NCBI GenBank assembly: GCA_963971225.1
Contig: OZ020269.1
Span: 25,838,963-25,902,962, forward strand
Length of the DNA stretch: 64,000 nt
Direction of reading: 5' to 3'
Origin: Melieria omissa
Taxonomy: Eukaryota > Arthropoda > Insecta > Diptera > Ulidiidae
Positions 12,082-24,475 of the stretch are shown in pieces. Each line of letters opens with the position of its first letter. The first letter of the stretch is position 1. The position numbers and the translations under genes were made by a program. The notes under the pieces were generated by a model that made no database searches, was not told where the DNA came from, and saw nothing but the letters and a program-made list of their open reading frames with translations.

Positions 12082-12800
12082 CACTGCACAACACAAAAAA
12101 AAATGACAACGTTCTGACAACGGATTCTGGTAGAGGGGTCCAAAAAAAGATATACGTGTATCGGCGTTTTGAAAGTTTACATCTGAATTTTTTTTTAGGG
12201 GGGGTCAAAGTTTTCCCCTTTTTGCTCATTCTTATGGTGAATCGGCATACGAAAACCATGTAACCTCACATTTTAGGTATATGATGTGTTCAGCAATTTG
12301 ATGTAAAATACTACGAAGAAAATTTTTGTGGATTATTTTAACCCTGTAGCTCCTATTTTTATGGGTCAATTTGACCTTTTTTTCTAAAATGCCAAAAATG
12401 TCCTGTAAAACAGGAATTTTGAAGGACAAAATGTACCACGAAAATATTCGCCACAAGATTCTACTATAGGTCTCTGAATACACAAAAGCTCAGAAATTAA
12501 CTTGAACGCCAGAATTAAGCCAAAACTGAAAATGTGTTTGTGACAAATGTTCTTCGTAGTATTTTACATCAAATTGCTGACCACATCATATACCTAAAAT
12601 ATGAGGTTACATGGTTTTCGTATGCCGATTCACCATAAGAATGCGCAAAAAGGGGAAAACGTTGACCCCCCCCAAAAAAAATCCAGATGTATACTTTTAA
12701 AACGCCGATACACGTACATCTTTTTTGGCCCCCTCTACCAGAATCCTCTGACAACGGATTCTGGTTATTTAAAAAAAAGTTTGATTTTGTTGTGCAGTGT
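12082..12800. mobile_element. Foldback element with about 240 bp arms
   Basis: The unit begins ACACTGCACAACA and ends TGTTGTGCAGTGT. The arms (about 12082-12330 and 12540-12800) are inverted copies over most of their length. The arms share GACAACGGATTCTGG, TACGTGTATCGGCGTTTT and GATGTAAAATACTACGAAGAA. The right arm carries an extra copy of the CAGAATCC word near 12740-12770. The loop of about 200 bp is AT-rich. Frames of up to 118 codons in the arms are mirror translations, not genes. No exact target duplication was found, so the superfamily is open. Confidence 0.8.
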
Positions 12801-13545
12801 AATTGGTTTAGGAAATTTCTGTAATATTTCCATTGAAATTGACCCATTAGCATTTTCAAGAAACTTAACACTTAAGAGGTATTTGAACAATTTTTCCAAT
12901 AAATATCAACTGAGATTTTCACATATTGCAATGCATATCTACATATTTCGCCAATGACATTCCGTAGCAGAATTCTTAACAAATCTACCAATGTATCTTG
13001 CTTTGTTATTGCACGCAGTCCGAATTCACCTGAAATTATTGAGAAAAATCGAAATTAATTGCTTTCTGGAAAATACAAATAATCTTGACTGCTGTAGAGT
13101 TAGATTTTGTTATTGCCCAACGGCCTTTAAGGACAACAGAGTAATGTCCTTTTGGCAATACGGCGAATGTTTTATGTTTCGCTGCCACATTTATTTATTT
13201 ATTTATCAAATTCAGTCTATGAACAACAATTGCCAATGTCTTCCAGCATTTGGGCAAATCTTCTTTTCTCAGTGTTTTTTACACACTTTTCCATTTCTTA
13301 ATTGCCCCAAACAATTTGACATATTCAGTGATTAGTGTTGCCGGTGTCCATGTTTGTGGCTTCCACTGCCGCTACTCACTTTGCCTTACTTTCGTCGAAG
13401 AGCTGTGCGTTGCTGCTGCCCAACTCGTATTCACTTGAACAACTCATAAATTCTACTAACGCTGTCCGCACACTATTCAAAAGTTGTTTTTTTCATTTTC
13501 CGCACAATTTTCATAAAGTTTTCTCTGTGCTTTTTGTGTGATTTG
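12801..13545. other. AT-rich DNA with a short (TTTA)n tract
   Basis: No gene or family recognised. The (TTTA)n tract at about 13192-13205 could be the tail of a truncated non-LTR element on the minus strand, but no coding or 3' UTR similarity supports this. Confidence 0.4.
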
Positions 13546-15900
13546 CAGCTAAACCTCCCCCGAAAGAAGATCGAAAAAGAATCGAGGAGCAAACAACTCA
13601 TGAGGGAACGAGGAAGGAAGGTGAACAATCGTGAAGTGTGAGAGAGGGAAAACTCAACATGAGCGAAAGGAGCTGAAGTGAGGTGAGCAAAACCCCAAGA
13701 AAATGCTTAACGTTTGCCGCATGTGTCGCACACTGTGAGCATTACCCCAACGCCAACAGCAACACCAACAGCAACAATAACAATGCATATTTAACAACAA
13801 CACCCAGAGTGCAAGTAGGCAAGACAGTGACAGTGGCAGCGGCAGTGGCGGCTGTCGAAATGGTAGCAGAAATTTTAGTAGTAGTCAAGTCATTGCCGCA
13901 CTTTGCTCTGTTTTGCTTATTGTTGCGACTTCACACCGCATCGCATTTGCCTCTGCTGGTCGGTTGGTTGTCTGACGGCGTATCTCTTACTTGGCTGTTG
14001 TTGTTTTTGCTGTTGGTGCGTTTTACTTGTGGACTCCTTGCAGCACTTCATTTATGCTCCCACTGTGCTGCGCCACTTGCTTGCAACTCCGCGCCAACTC
14101 ACGTCACTGCACTGAGCCGCGCGCCGCGCCTTGCATGTCTGGCCGCAGCCATTCGCCGCCGCTTTGTTGCTTGATTGCAATGTGTACTCTGCGCCGCTGC
14201 CCGCTTTTCCACCGCTGCCGCCAAACTCCAATTCCAACTTCCACACTGACTCTGGCGCTGAACGTGTTGGTGGCTGTTGCTGTTGTGCGCTGAGTCGGTC
14301 GGGTGGGCGAGCGGACGGGTGGATACGAGCAGTGCTGCCAGTCTGCCTGTTCTGCTACCAGCTGCTGGCTTTGGTTCCTTGTCTTCGTTGGCGTTGTTGT
14401 TGTTGTTATATGTTTGTATTTACTTGTGTGTTTGTGTTTGGTGTCGTGTTGTTGTTGTTGTTTTTGTTGCTTTTGCTTCTGCTGCTGCTGCTGTTAGCGC
14501 GGACTTTACTGTGTTTTTGTTGTTGCTGTTGTTTCGTGCCTCTGCTACCGCTGCCACCACGATTGCGCCTGGCCCCCGTTTTTCTGTCGTTTCTGTCATT
14601 TGTTGTTTTATTGTTGTTGTTATATATATTTTTTTCCCCCACTTTATTTCCTCGGCAACGTTGTCTCTGCTGTTGTTGCTGTTGCCTTCGTGTTGTTGTA
14701 TTATTTTGCTGCTCTTATTGCTGTTGTTGTTTTTGTTGTTCTTATTGGTGTTGCCGTACGTATGTACACTTTTCGTATTTTCATATGTTCGAATGTGTGT
14801 GCGTGTGTGTGTGTGTGTGTGATGTAAAATCGCACTCGGCGTTAGCGTTGTGTCGTTCGCCGCTGCTGTGGCTGTTGCTGTTATTATTTTTTGTTGTTGT
14901 TGTTGGTTTTCTGGTCTTCACAGCCGCGCGCTGTGCGCTGCTTCGGTTGGGTTCTCTTCTTGTTGCTGCGGTTGTTTTATGTGCCATGTTGTTGTTGTTG
15001 TTTTTGCTGCTGCTGCCGCTGCTGTTCTGACTGTTGTTCACTACACGAGTGGGCCGAGGGTGGCGGGTTGGTTGGTTATACACTTTTGGCTGTTGGCCGC
15101 TTTGACTCTTCGTGACTCTCGGTGTCGTTTAGTTTTGTTCGGTAATTCGGCGCGTAAGCAAGAAAATTAGAATCGGCCGTCCTGTCCTGCCGTCAGTGAA
15201 ATATTAATAAAAACTGCACAGCACGAATAAAACAAACAAGCAATAAACGTTCACCGAAACAGTGAAAGAAGAAGAGGAAATGGAAATGGAAGAGTAATGG
15301 CAAACAATAAAGGTACCTCTCAGATACACAGCTGCACTGTCGGATACTTTTGTGCGTATATATAAGTATGTGTGTGTGTGTGCGTTTGTGTGAGCGCGAG
15401 TGAAATTTATTACAAATATAAAATATAAAATACATGTTCCACCTTTCATTTCCGGCCAAGGCGCTATCGCTGCTTTGCGCCGTCCGACGATGTTGTTTGG
15501 GAATTTTGCCATTTCGCCGATCGAAGGCGGATATCTTCGAAAGTGTTTCCCGGCTGTGAATTGACGCGTTGGTGCCAGTGTGTATGTGTATGTGTGTGCG
15601 TTTGGTCTGTGTATTCCCCAGTGGCTGGCAAAGCCTTAAGGCTTTGTTGTGTTTGGCCAATGCTTTGGTTGGACACATGTGTTGCCATTTTGTTTGCTTG
15701 CTGCCTTAACATTTCCCTCCGGCATTGTTCTTTAGTTGTGTTTGGTTGGCATTGTTCGACTCGTCTGCGAAAACGAAGAATTTGGTCATCTTGTTTGGGC
15801 TCTTTTTGTTTGTTAGTTATCGAGTTCGAACCTCTGTACTCTTTGGCACTAAATTGTATCGAACTTTTCTAACAAATGTTTACGCATTCACCTGTTCAAC
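13546..15900. other. Simple-repeat-rich noncoding block, possible minus-strand leader exon
   Basis: The plus strand is dense in GTT/GCT runs, so the minus strand reads as CAA/CAG-rich sequence like fly 5' leaders. On the minus strand the 14.78-15.08 kb interval is open (100 codons) but consists of Asn, Ser, Thr and His-Thr runs. The 299-codon plus-strand frame at 14131-15030 is Leu/Cys/Val repeat translation and is rejected. A (GT)n tract lies at 14798-14822. No splice sites or start can be assigned. Confidence 0.4.
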
Positions 15901-15924
15901 TTTACTGTGATCCTTGTTACAATT

Positions 15925-17015
15925 TAACTTGCGGATTTTGTACTTTCTTGATTTGAATTATTGTTGAATAGAATTATTTTTCGGCATTTTTTTTAATTTG
16001 AAGTGCACTCTTTTTTACTTTTTTTTCGCTCTACTTTCTTGTTTTGCATTCTTGTTTTATTGAATTTTTTGTATTATTTTTAAGTTTTTTGCACTTTTTT
16101 CTAATTTTTTTCCACTTTATTTTCTTGATTTGAATTCTTGTTAAATATTATTTTTCTGTATTATTTTTTAAATTTGAAATGCACTTTTTTTATTTTTCTT
16201 TACTCTACTTTCTTGATTTGAATTATTGTTGAATACAAGTTTTCTGTGTGTTTTTTAAGTTTGAAGTGCAATTTTAAAAAATTTTTTTGTTCACTCTACT
16301 TTCTTGTTTTGCATTCTTGTTGTATTGAGTTTTTTGTATTATTTTTAAGTTTTTTGACCTTTTTTTAATTTTTTGTCCACTTCATTTTCTTGATTTGAAT
16401 TCTTGTTAAATATTATTTTTCTGTATTATTTTTTTAAATTTGAAATGCACTTTTTTTTATTTTTCTCTACTTTACTTTCATGATTTGAATTCTTGTTGAA
16501 TAAAAGTCTTCTGTGTTTTTTTTTTAAGTTTGAAGTGCATTGTTTTTATATTTTTTTTCCACTCTACTTTTTTGTTTTGAATTCTTGTTGAATAAAAGTT
16601 TTCTGTATTTTTTTTTAAGTTTGAAGTGCATTTTTTTAATTTTTTTCCACTCTACCTTCTTGATTTGAATTCTTGTTAAATAGAATTTTTCTGTATTTGT
16701 TTTTCTTTAAATTGCACTATTTTTTTAATTTTTCTCCACTCTAGTTTCTTGATTTGAATTCTTGTTGAATAAAAGTTTTTTGAATTTTTTTTTTTAAGTT
16801 TGAAGTGCATTTTTTTTTAATTTTTTTCCACTCTACCTTCTTGATTTGAATTCTTGTTGAATATAATTTTTCTGTATTATTTTTTTTTTTTTATTTGAAG
16901 TGCATTTTTTCAAATTTTTTTCCACTCTATTTTCTTGATCTGAATTCTTGTTTCATAGAGTTTTTCTGCATTCTTTTTCAATTTAAAGTGCACTCTTTTT
17001 TATTTTTCTTCACTT
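15925..17015 (+). repeat. AT-rich satellite, about 89 bp unit, about 12 copies
   Basis: The landmark CTTGATTTGAATTCTTGTT and variants recur at about 15947, 16037, 16125, 16211, 16303, 16389, 16479, 16570, 16659, 16748, 16840 and 16934, a period of 86-94 bp. Each unit continues with TTTTCTGTATT, AAGTTTGAAGTGCA and TTTTTCCACTCTACTT. The first six units form two copies of a three-unit block (see findings). Sequence on either side is T-rich but not periodic. Confidence 0.85.
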
Positions 17016-19100
17016 TTCGCCTTATTTTCTTCTTTCTTCTTGCCCATGTTTACGTTTTGCTTTATATGTCTTCACAAATATCTGTTTTCCAACTTTTTGT
17101 TTTCATTCTCATTTCTTACTGTTTACACATTACTCCATTCTACCATCTTTATTTGTTAGTTTTCGCACTACCTTTCGTCTAAATTCACTTCACTTCTCTT
17201 TTTTTTGTCTTTTCACATTACTTCTCCTCTCTTTAATGTTTATCTTTTTCCCCACACTTTTCTTTTCCATTCTTAACCTAACCCACTAACTTCTACTAAC
17301 CTCACTTTCCTTATGACATTTTGATAGTTTCATTCAACTTTTGACCGGCAAAGACCGGCTTTCGTTTGCTTTTGCTTTTCTATTCCTTATATCTTGTTTC
17401 TCACTTCTCATTCTCTACATTGCATGTCTATTCCCTTTTCACGCTTTGTTTCATTCATTTGTTGATGTTTTTACTACTCGTTCGTCAGTGCATCAACGTT
17501 TTTGCATGCAAGCAACCACTTTGACAGTTTCGATTTTGTCAACTGTGGCAACGACTGCAACTTCAGGTTGTGTGGCTCAAGTCTCGAGCTCGTGTGCGCG
17601 CACATTCCGAAAAGTGGCAACGAGCAATTGTTGAGGTTTTTCTTTCTGGCACACAGCGGACATTGCAACAGCAGCCGCAGCTCGATCGGTCGGTCAGTGC
17701 GTTTCTTTGTGCGTTCGTCTGTCTGTCGTTTGTCTGTCTGTGCGCGCCGTCAGTTCATTTCATGCGCTTGGCTGACTGACTGGATGGATGAACCTACGTA
17801 TTGGTCACTTGCAGTGCTGTTCATGCGCCTTCATCATTGTTGTTGTTGTTGCTACCGATGCGCTTGTTTCAATTTTGTTGTTTTATTGTTACTGTAATTG
17901 CTCGAGTATGTGTTGCTGCTTTTAATGCTTTTATTGTTCGTTTTATTGTTGTTGTTGTAGTTTCTGGCAACAAAGGATTAAAGTGCTTATGGAACGCGCG
18001 CCAGCAGCAAGGCACGTCGGACAAACAGACAGACGAACGAACATGAAGCCATACAAACGTGCGGCAAACGTTTGTCTTGCAGTATTCTCTGCTTCTTATT
18101 TCTACAAAAACAACAACAATACAAGATATTGTTATTGCTGTACTGTTGTGTCCGAACGCCCAGCCAGATGCTGGCGCAATATTTGTGTCTGTGTGTGTGT
18201 GTGTTTCTACATGGACACAGCCTGCACTCGGTGTCGGTGTATCTTTGAGATACAGCAACGGCAACGCAAAATTCATCTGATTTTTTTTCGCTGCTCGAGT
18301 GCAAAACGTTGAGCCGAAACGAGCAGCCACGAAATTAGAGAAGCAAAATCCAAAAAATGCAACAACAACATTTTGCACAAAAAAAAGTTGCCACAAACAG
18401 CGAGCAGCAACAACAACAACAGCAACAAAACAAATTCAATTGCCGATTGTATTTTACGCCATCTTACGTCTGGTTTTTGTTGGTTGGTGGATTTGTTGGC
18501 TGTCGCGCTGCTTCGTGTATTTTTGGGGCGAAATCAATAATTGTGGCCGCTCGAGAAAAAGTGTGAACACTTTTGCGCATTTATGTTCATTTGTCATTGC
18601 TTTTGTTGTTGTTGTTGCCATAATAACAACAACAAAACCCAAAGCGTAATATAAAAACAACTGCTTGAAAAGTAAAATGGTGAAAACTTTGCCGCTGGGC
18701 AAAAGTGAAAATTTTATGCCACACCACACCACAACTTGGCCGGTTGTCCATCTAACTGTACATATGTACATGTCTGTCTGTATATATTTTTATCTGTCTG
18801 TCGACTATAGTCGCTGGCGTCTATTAGCCAGTTTTAGCTGCGCTTTTGCCTCGCAATTTAAAGCGAAATCAATTTTTGCACGCCGAACAGGCAAAAGTAT
18901 AAAGTATCTGTGCGATACTTGCACACATACAAATATACAAATGTACATATACAACTGCACAGCCACACCACATTTCAAGTGTGACCATAAAATTGCGAAA
19001 ATCGCTTTTGTTTTGTATCGCCGCTGCGTGTTGGGTGCTGCGCCGCAATGCGTTTGCGTGTGAAATTCAATTAAAGTGAATTGTAACTCGGTTTTCTTAA
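17016..19100. other. T-rich DNA passing into a simple-repeat-rich noncoding block
   Basis: 17.0-17.5 kb is T/C-rich with no gene recognised. 17.5-19.07 kb is GC-richer with GTT runs up to about 17.96 kb and CAA runs at 18.36-18.43 kb on the plus strand. The latter begins an open frame at 18357 (a short Gln-rich start, then unrelated residues) that matches nothing. This texture could be a 5' exon, but no donor or promoter can be argued. Confidence 0.35.
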
Positions 19101-19927
19101 TTTATTTATTTTATAACATTTTTTTTTTCATTGGTCTGTGAATTTGTTTCTTTATCTCCGAAAATTCGTTATAAACGCGCTGAGCGTTCCACACACTCTG
19201 GTCTTTAGATTAGAAAATGAATCATTGTGTGGCGCTGTTTGGACTCTGTTGAAACCTATAAACCATCGGTTGGGACTATTAATTGATTGGTTGAAAGTGT
19301 TGCGTTGGCTGTGCGATTTTATCATCAAATCGTCGCATTTAGTTTAACGTTTTTAATGACATTAAAATCGCATTTGATTGATTTGTTTGGGGGTTTTGCT
19401 GTATTTGGATTATCTTAAACCAATGAATCTGTGGGAGGACAGAAGCTACAGTTACAGTTTGCTACTTTTTTTGCTCCCTTTTACTTATTTCCATCTCAAT
19501 TTCGAATCAAAAACATTTTAATTGCCATAAAAACCAAAACTTCGCTGATGTCATACTCGTATGATATAGTTTTTTTTATATTTGAAGCTGAAACAGTTAA
19601 TTATTTCATAGCAACTTTTTTAATATCTCCAAAAAATTATATTAGTTTCTTTCAATATTAAATTAGATATTAAAAAAAATCAGTTTAATATCTCGTCCAA
19701 ATAATTCAATATTCCATAAAAATAATATCGATATCTTTGGTCAGATTCATAGCCCAGAAATCAGTTCAAATAAATATCTTTCATAAAAGAATTCATACTT
19801 ACTTATTTCATAAGAATTGCTTAAAGAAGTTTTTGAGACCTCATAAGTTGCACTCTTCCGCTCGTTTTCTAAGATTAAGTTTAACCTTACAACATTAATT
19901 TATAGGTTTATTTCAAAATTAACACCC

Positions 19928-20647
19928 TTAAGAGGGGGTCTTCTGCTTACGCGGATTGAAAAAATATATATATATTTTTTGAATATAGAGGATATAAGGA
20001 ATACGTCTTATAAACGGTTTCGTGAAAAACACATTCCTTCTTGGGTTTTCGAAGCCGGAAACATAGCCGCCTCCAGCCGTTTCGTGCATTTCCGTTATCT
20101 TTAAACGCATTTTCCCGAAAATCACCTTTTTTATATATTGTGGTATGACTTCTACAAGTAATTTTCATCGGATTTGACTAATTTTTCAGTTCTTCATAAA
20201 ACACTTCTCTATGCTTCTCCGAGTACGATTTTTGAAATTTTGTTTTGTTCAATTTTTATGACCCTCAACAGGTCAAAAAACGTGGTTGAAAATACAACTT
20301 TTCACAAAAAACCGTATAATTCGAAAAATTTTTAAAATAAAAAAAATCGTACTCGGATAAGCACAGCCAACGTAAAACTGAAAATAAATGTATTTTACTT
20401 TTCACATTTCAGACAACTGTGGGGGTGGATGTCATACCACAAAGTTGATTCGGACACTTTCGTCAGTACTAGTTTGATCACTCCTCAAATGCGCAGGATT
20501 CACCATACACATAAGGCATTTGTCATTTTTTAAACATGTACAAAAATAATAAAAAAAAATTTTTTCAATTATCTTGTATAGTTTCCTTACAATTAATTTC
20601 CAAAAATAGACTAAAATTCCGGGCGCGTAAGCAGAAGACCCCCTTAA
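19928..20647. mobile_element. TTAA-flanked element with nested inverted repeats
   Basis: TTAA at 19928-19931 and 20644-20647 bracket inverted ends sharing GGGGGTCTTCTGCTTACGCG; the left end has two extra bases. Inside are two further inverted pairs: TTGTGGTATGAC near 20138 with GTCATACCACAA near 20433, and CCGAGTACGATTTTT near 20219 with its complement near 20350. The frame at 20432-20782 runs out of the element and matches nothing. Length is 720 bp with no transposase, so it is inferred to be a MITE of TTAA target preference. Confidence 0.8.
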
Positions 20648-20649
20648 AC

Positions 20650-20845
20650 CGTAGCTGGAGTCTTCAGCTTTCATAAATGAGGTTTCCTTCCCTATCCAAC
20701 CATTGGTTTTAACGCTATCTTCCCTCCTGGACGTTTTCCTACCTTTCTTCCCACCAAGGACGTCACGACAGTAAACTTGCAAATTATTAAAAATCTTTTC
20801 GACTTACATCTTGAACAGTTAATACAAGAGCTGTAAATACATTTT
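20650..20845. other. Unassigned sequence between mobile elements
   Basis: A short interval with no recognised family. It separates the TTAA element from the long-period repeat. Confidence 0.3.
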
Positions 20846-23160
20846 AGTATTCCAGTTACAAATAATAATTCATTACCTAAAACTCAACTATTGTGTGATA
20901 TATCCCATTTGAATCACTTCTATACCTCATAAGAATCGAAATGATATCTAATAAGATCTGTGTTCTTGGTCCTATTAAGTTTGCCGAAAAGTTACTAATA
21001 TCCAACCTTATTTTGAATTCATTTCAATACCCCATCAATAGTGCTTCGACATCTAAAAGAAGGATCTTGTTAAATCATCAGAATCAGTTATATGTTTTCA
21101 TAAGTTTAGCTCCTTCAGTTCGGTAACTTAAACTTAGCTTCATTGAAGATTCATTACATAAAACTCAGTTCGATATTCCACAAAAATTGTATCGATATTT
21201 CATAAGAATTACTTCAATATATGACAACATTCACATCGATATCTCATAAGTTATGCTTCTTTAGTTAATTCTAATCTTTAGTTCGATTAAGGTAAGTTTA
21301 GTATTAGTTAAGTGCACAAAAATGTTTTTGATATATCGCAAGCATCTCTGCAACATCTTGTACGATCCATCACATGAAACTCAGTTCATAAAAGGCTTCG
21401 ATATCTCAAAGAGAAAATTCTGCTAATTCATCGGAACCAGTTCCATGTTTTCATAAGTTTCGCTCCTTCAGCTCTGTGTTAGACTTGGTTTAATAGGAGA
21501 TTTATCACATAAGACTCAGCTCGATATTTCACAACAAATGTTTCGATATTTCATAAGAATTATGTAATACTTATACAGTACTTTTCGCTTAAAGCGAACT
21601 TCGGAGGACCGGGCAATATGGTTCGTTTTAACCGAAAGTTCGCTTTAAAAAAAGTCCGTAATAAGAGAAAACATAGAGCGCGTACTTTTGAATTGGTTCG
21701 TTTTAGGCGGAAAATCGTTTTAAACAGGTTCGTTATAAGGGAAAAGCACTGTACTTCAATTTCTGACACCATTCGCATCGATATCTCATAATTTTTGGTT
21801 CTGTAGTTAATTTTGTATTCCAGGTATGAATAATGATTCATTATATAAAACTCAACTATTGTAAGTATGTTCATTCAAATCCATATCTCATAAGTTTTGT
21901 TTTCTTAGTTCAATTAGGTTTGCACAAAACTTTCTTTGATATATCACAAGCATCTCTTCAATATCTTTTAAGATTCATCACATGAAACTCAGTTCAATAA
22001 AAATTAGCCATAAAAATGCTTCGATATCTGATAGAAACAATTCTGATAATTCATCAGAATCAGTCCCATATTTCTATAAGATCCGTTCTTCAGCTCGGTG
22101 TCGTGAACTTGGCTTAATTGGATATTCATCACATAAGACTCAGCTCGATGTTCCACAAAAACTGTTTCTGTATCACAGAAAATTTACTTAGATTTCTCAA
22201 AAGCATCATTTTAATATTTCATAAGATCTATCAAACGAAACTCGCTTCGGTAGCCCATAAAAATTAGTTTTCATATGTCATAAGTAGCATTTTGATCGAT
22301 CATGCAAATGAGTTCAGGGTTTTCATAAGTTATGCTCTTTCAGTTCGATGTATTAAACTTGGTTTAACTGACAATTAGTATACTTAGTGGTGGAACATAT
22401 TTCTATCTTTTATTTCGGAATAGTTAAACCTATTATCTGTTTGAAATTTTATTTTTATATTTTCTATATTAAAATGAATACTGATACTACTGTACAACTT
22501 AGTTTGCTTCTTTATAAAAGTAAAAAATGTCTTATACAAATTACTTAAACATCTCCTAGCATTCACATCAATATCTCATAAGTGTCGCTGTTTCAGTTTT
22601 ATAAAGTGTGTAGAAAGTTTACTATGATTTCCTACAAGCAACACTTTCATATCTCATAAGATCCTTTACATGAAATTCGCTTCAATATCTCATAAAAATT
22701 TATTTATTATGCCATAACAAGCAATTTGATAACTCATCAGAATAAATTTTATGTCCCCTTAAGTTTGGGGCCATAAACTTGGCTGAATATTTTATCACAC
22801 AAAATTGAACTCGACATTTCATAAACATTGTTTGTGAATTACTTCAGTACTTTTCAGTTCGACTATTCATTTTCATTTTTGCAGACAACTTAAATCAAGA
22901 TATCAAATCAATGAGCTTACATATAAATTCGTTTTCATAAGCATTACTTTATTATAGCATCTCGTGTGATATTTCTTTTAATGATACTTCATTAAAAAAT
23001 TTCAAAGACAATAAAAATCAGTTGATACCACACAAAAATTACTTTGATATCTCAAGAATTACGCTCAGGTCTCATAATATCATCACATAAAAATCACTTC
23101 AATATCTTACAAAAAGCTCTCCGATATCTTATAAGAATAACAGTGATACTTTAGAAGATC
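20846..23160 (+). repeat. Diverged long-period repeat built on the word ATATCTCATAAG
   Basis: The words TCGATATCTCATAAG and CATCACATAAAACTCAG recur throughout. On a longer scale, the block at about 21091-21220 recurs at about 21445-21565 and 22070-22180, weaker near 22316 and 22754. A companion block at about 21305-21445 recurs at 21921-22068. The long period is roughly 350-440 bp once the nested MITE at 21576-21751 is removed. Weaker traces of the core word extend left to about 19.7 kb. Divergence is high, so this is an old satellite. Confidence 0.65.
21576..21751. mobile_element. pogo/Tigger-like MITE, TA-flanked
   Basis: The element is 176 bp and starts CAGTACTTTTCGCTTAAAGC. Its reverse complement starts CAGTGCTTTTCCCTTATAAC. 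TA lies immediately outside both ends (21574-21575 and 21752-21753). Starts of the form CAGT-CTTTTC-CTTA with TA targets are typical of pogo-group ends. The interior repeats GTTCGTTTTA and AGTTCGCTTT in inverted pairs. It is inserted in the long-period repeat. There is no coding capacity. Confidence 0.75.
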
Positions 23161-23259
23161 CAATGCATTGAATGACTGATTTCTCACCTTTGCATTGAAA
23201 GAGGGAAGATGCCAAAGTAGGCTCGCAAAATAGGCCTCAAGAAGGCCATGTATTGCTTA

Positions 23260-24475
23260 AGTTATTTGATTTACGTTAGGACTGAAGATACGTGTTATTG
23301 GTTACATGAAGGACTGAAGAAAGATTCTCAACAAGGCTAATGGCATGTTTTGGTTACGTTCATCGATTGAAGTTAGGATAGGATGAAAATAGGACCTTAA
23401 CAAAACTAATGACAAGTTATGGATTCGTTTATCGGACTTTAACAAGGCTAATGACATGTGTTGGTTATCTTCATCGATTGCAGTTAGGACCGAAGAAAGG
23501 TCTTCAACAAGGCTAATGACATGGGTTCGTTGATCGGACCTCAATAAGGCTAATGACATGTTTTATTTGAAGGTGTAGGACATTTATTGGGTACCTTCAT
23601 CGATTGAAGTTAGGACTGAAGAAAGGTCCTCAACAAGGCTAATGACATATATTGGTTACGTTCATCGATTCAAGTAAGGACTGAAGGTAGGACCTTAACA
23701 AAGCTAATATGGCTTGTCTTGGGCATGTTCATCGATTGAAGTAAGGACTGAAGATAGGCTTATGACATGTATTGGTTACCACCATCGATTGAAGTTAGGC
23801 CTGAAGAAAGGTCCTCAACAAGGCTAATGACATGTATTGGCTGCGTTAATCGATTGAATAGGACTGATGATAGGACCTCGACAAGGCTTGTGACATGTAT
23901 TGGCTACGTTCATCGTTTGAAGTTAGGACTGAAGAAAGGTACTATTGGTTACATTAATTGATTGAAGTTATGACTGAAGATGGACATCAACAAGGTTCAT
24001 GACATGTATTGGTTACCTTTATCGATTGAAGTTAGGACTGAAGATAGACCTCAACGAGGCTTGTGACATGCATTGGTTACGTTCATCGTTTGAAGTTAGG
24101 ACTGAAGATGGACCTCAACAAGGCTTTTGACATGTATTAGTTACCTCCATCGATTAAAGTTAGGACTGAAGATATGAAATCAACTGGGCTAATGATATGT
24201 ATTGATTGAAGTTAAGGCTGAAGAAAGGTCCTCAACAAGGCTAATGACATGTATTGGAAACGTTAATTGATTGAAGTTAGGACTAAAGAAACGTCCTTAA
24301 GAAGGCTAATGACGTGTATTGTTACTTTCATCGACTGAAATTAGGACTGAAGATAGGACCTCAACAAGACTAATGATATGTATTGGTTACGTTCATCGAT
24401 TGAAGTAAGGACTGAAGATGGACCTCAACAAGGCTAATGACATGTTTTGGGTACGTTAATCAGGATGAAAGATTA
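23260..24475 (+). repeat. Satellite of about 60-64 bp, about 18-20 copies
   Basis: Each unit contains, in order, AACAAGGCTAATGACATGT, ATTGGTTACGTTCATCGATT and GAAGTTAGGACTGAAGA. Copies vary by short deletions and point changes; some lack half a unit. The conserved centre is TTCATCGATTGAAG. Short open frames inside repeat the same peptide and are not genes. The array ends at about 24475, where ordinary sequence resumes. Confidence 0.85.

Noticed and set aside
12033..12871. Open frames on both strands of 76-118 codons
   Set aside because: They mirror each other because they lie in the inverted arms of the foldback element.
13192..13205. Non-LTR retrotransposon tail (TTTA)n
   Set aside because: No coding or 3' UTR similarity next to it; simple repeat is sufficient.
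14131..15030. 299-codon plus-strand open frame
   Set aside because: Composed of Leu, Cys, Val and Phe runs from GTT/GCT repeats, with no domain and a CAA-rich opposite strand; a repeat artefact.
23260..24475. CRISPR-like array
   Set aside because: Units are contiguous and diverge gradually with no unique spacers or cas-type genes; it is a eukaryotic satellite.
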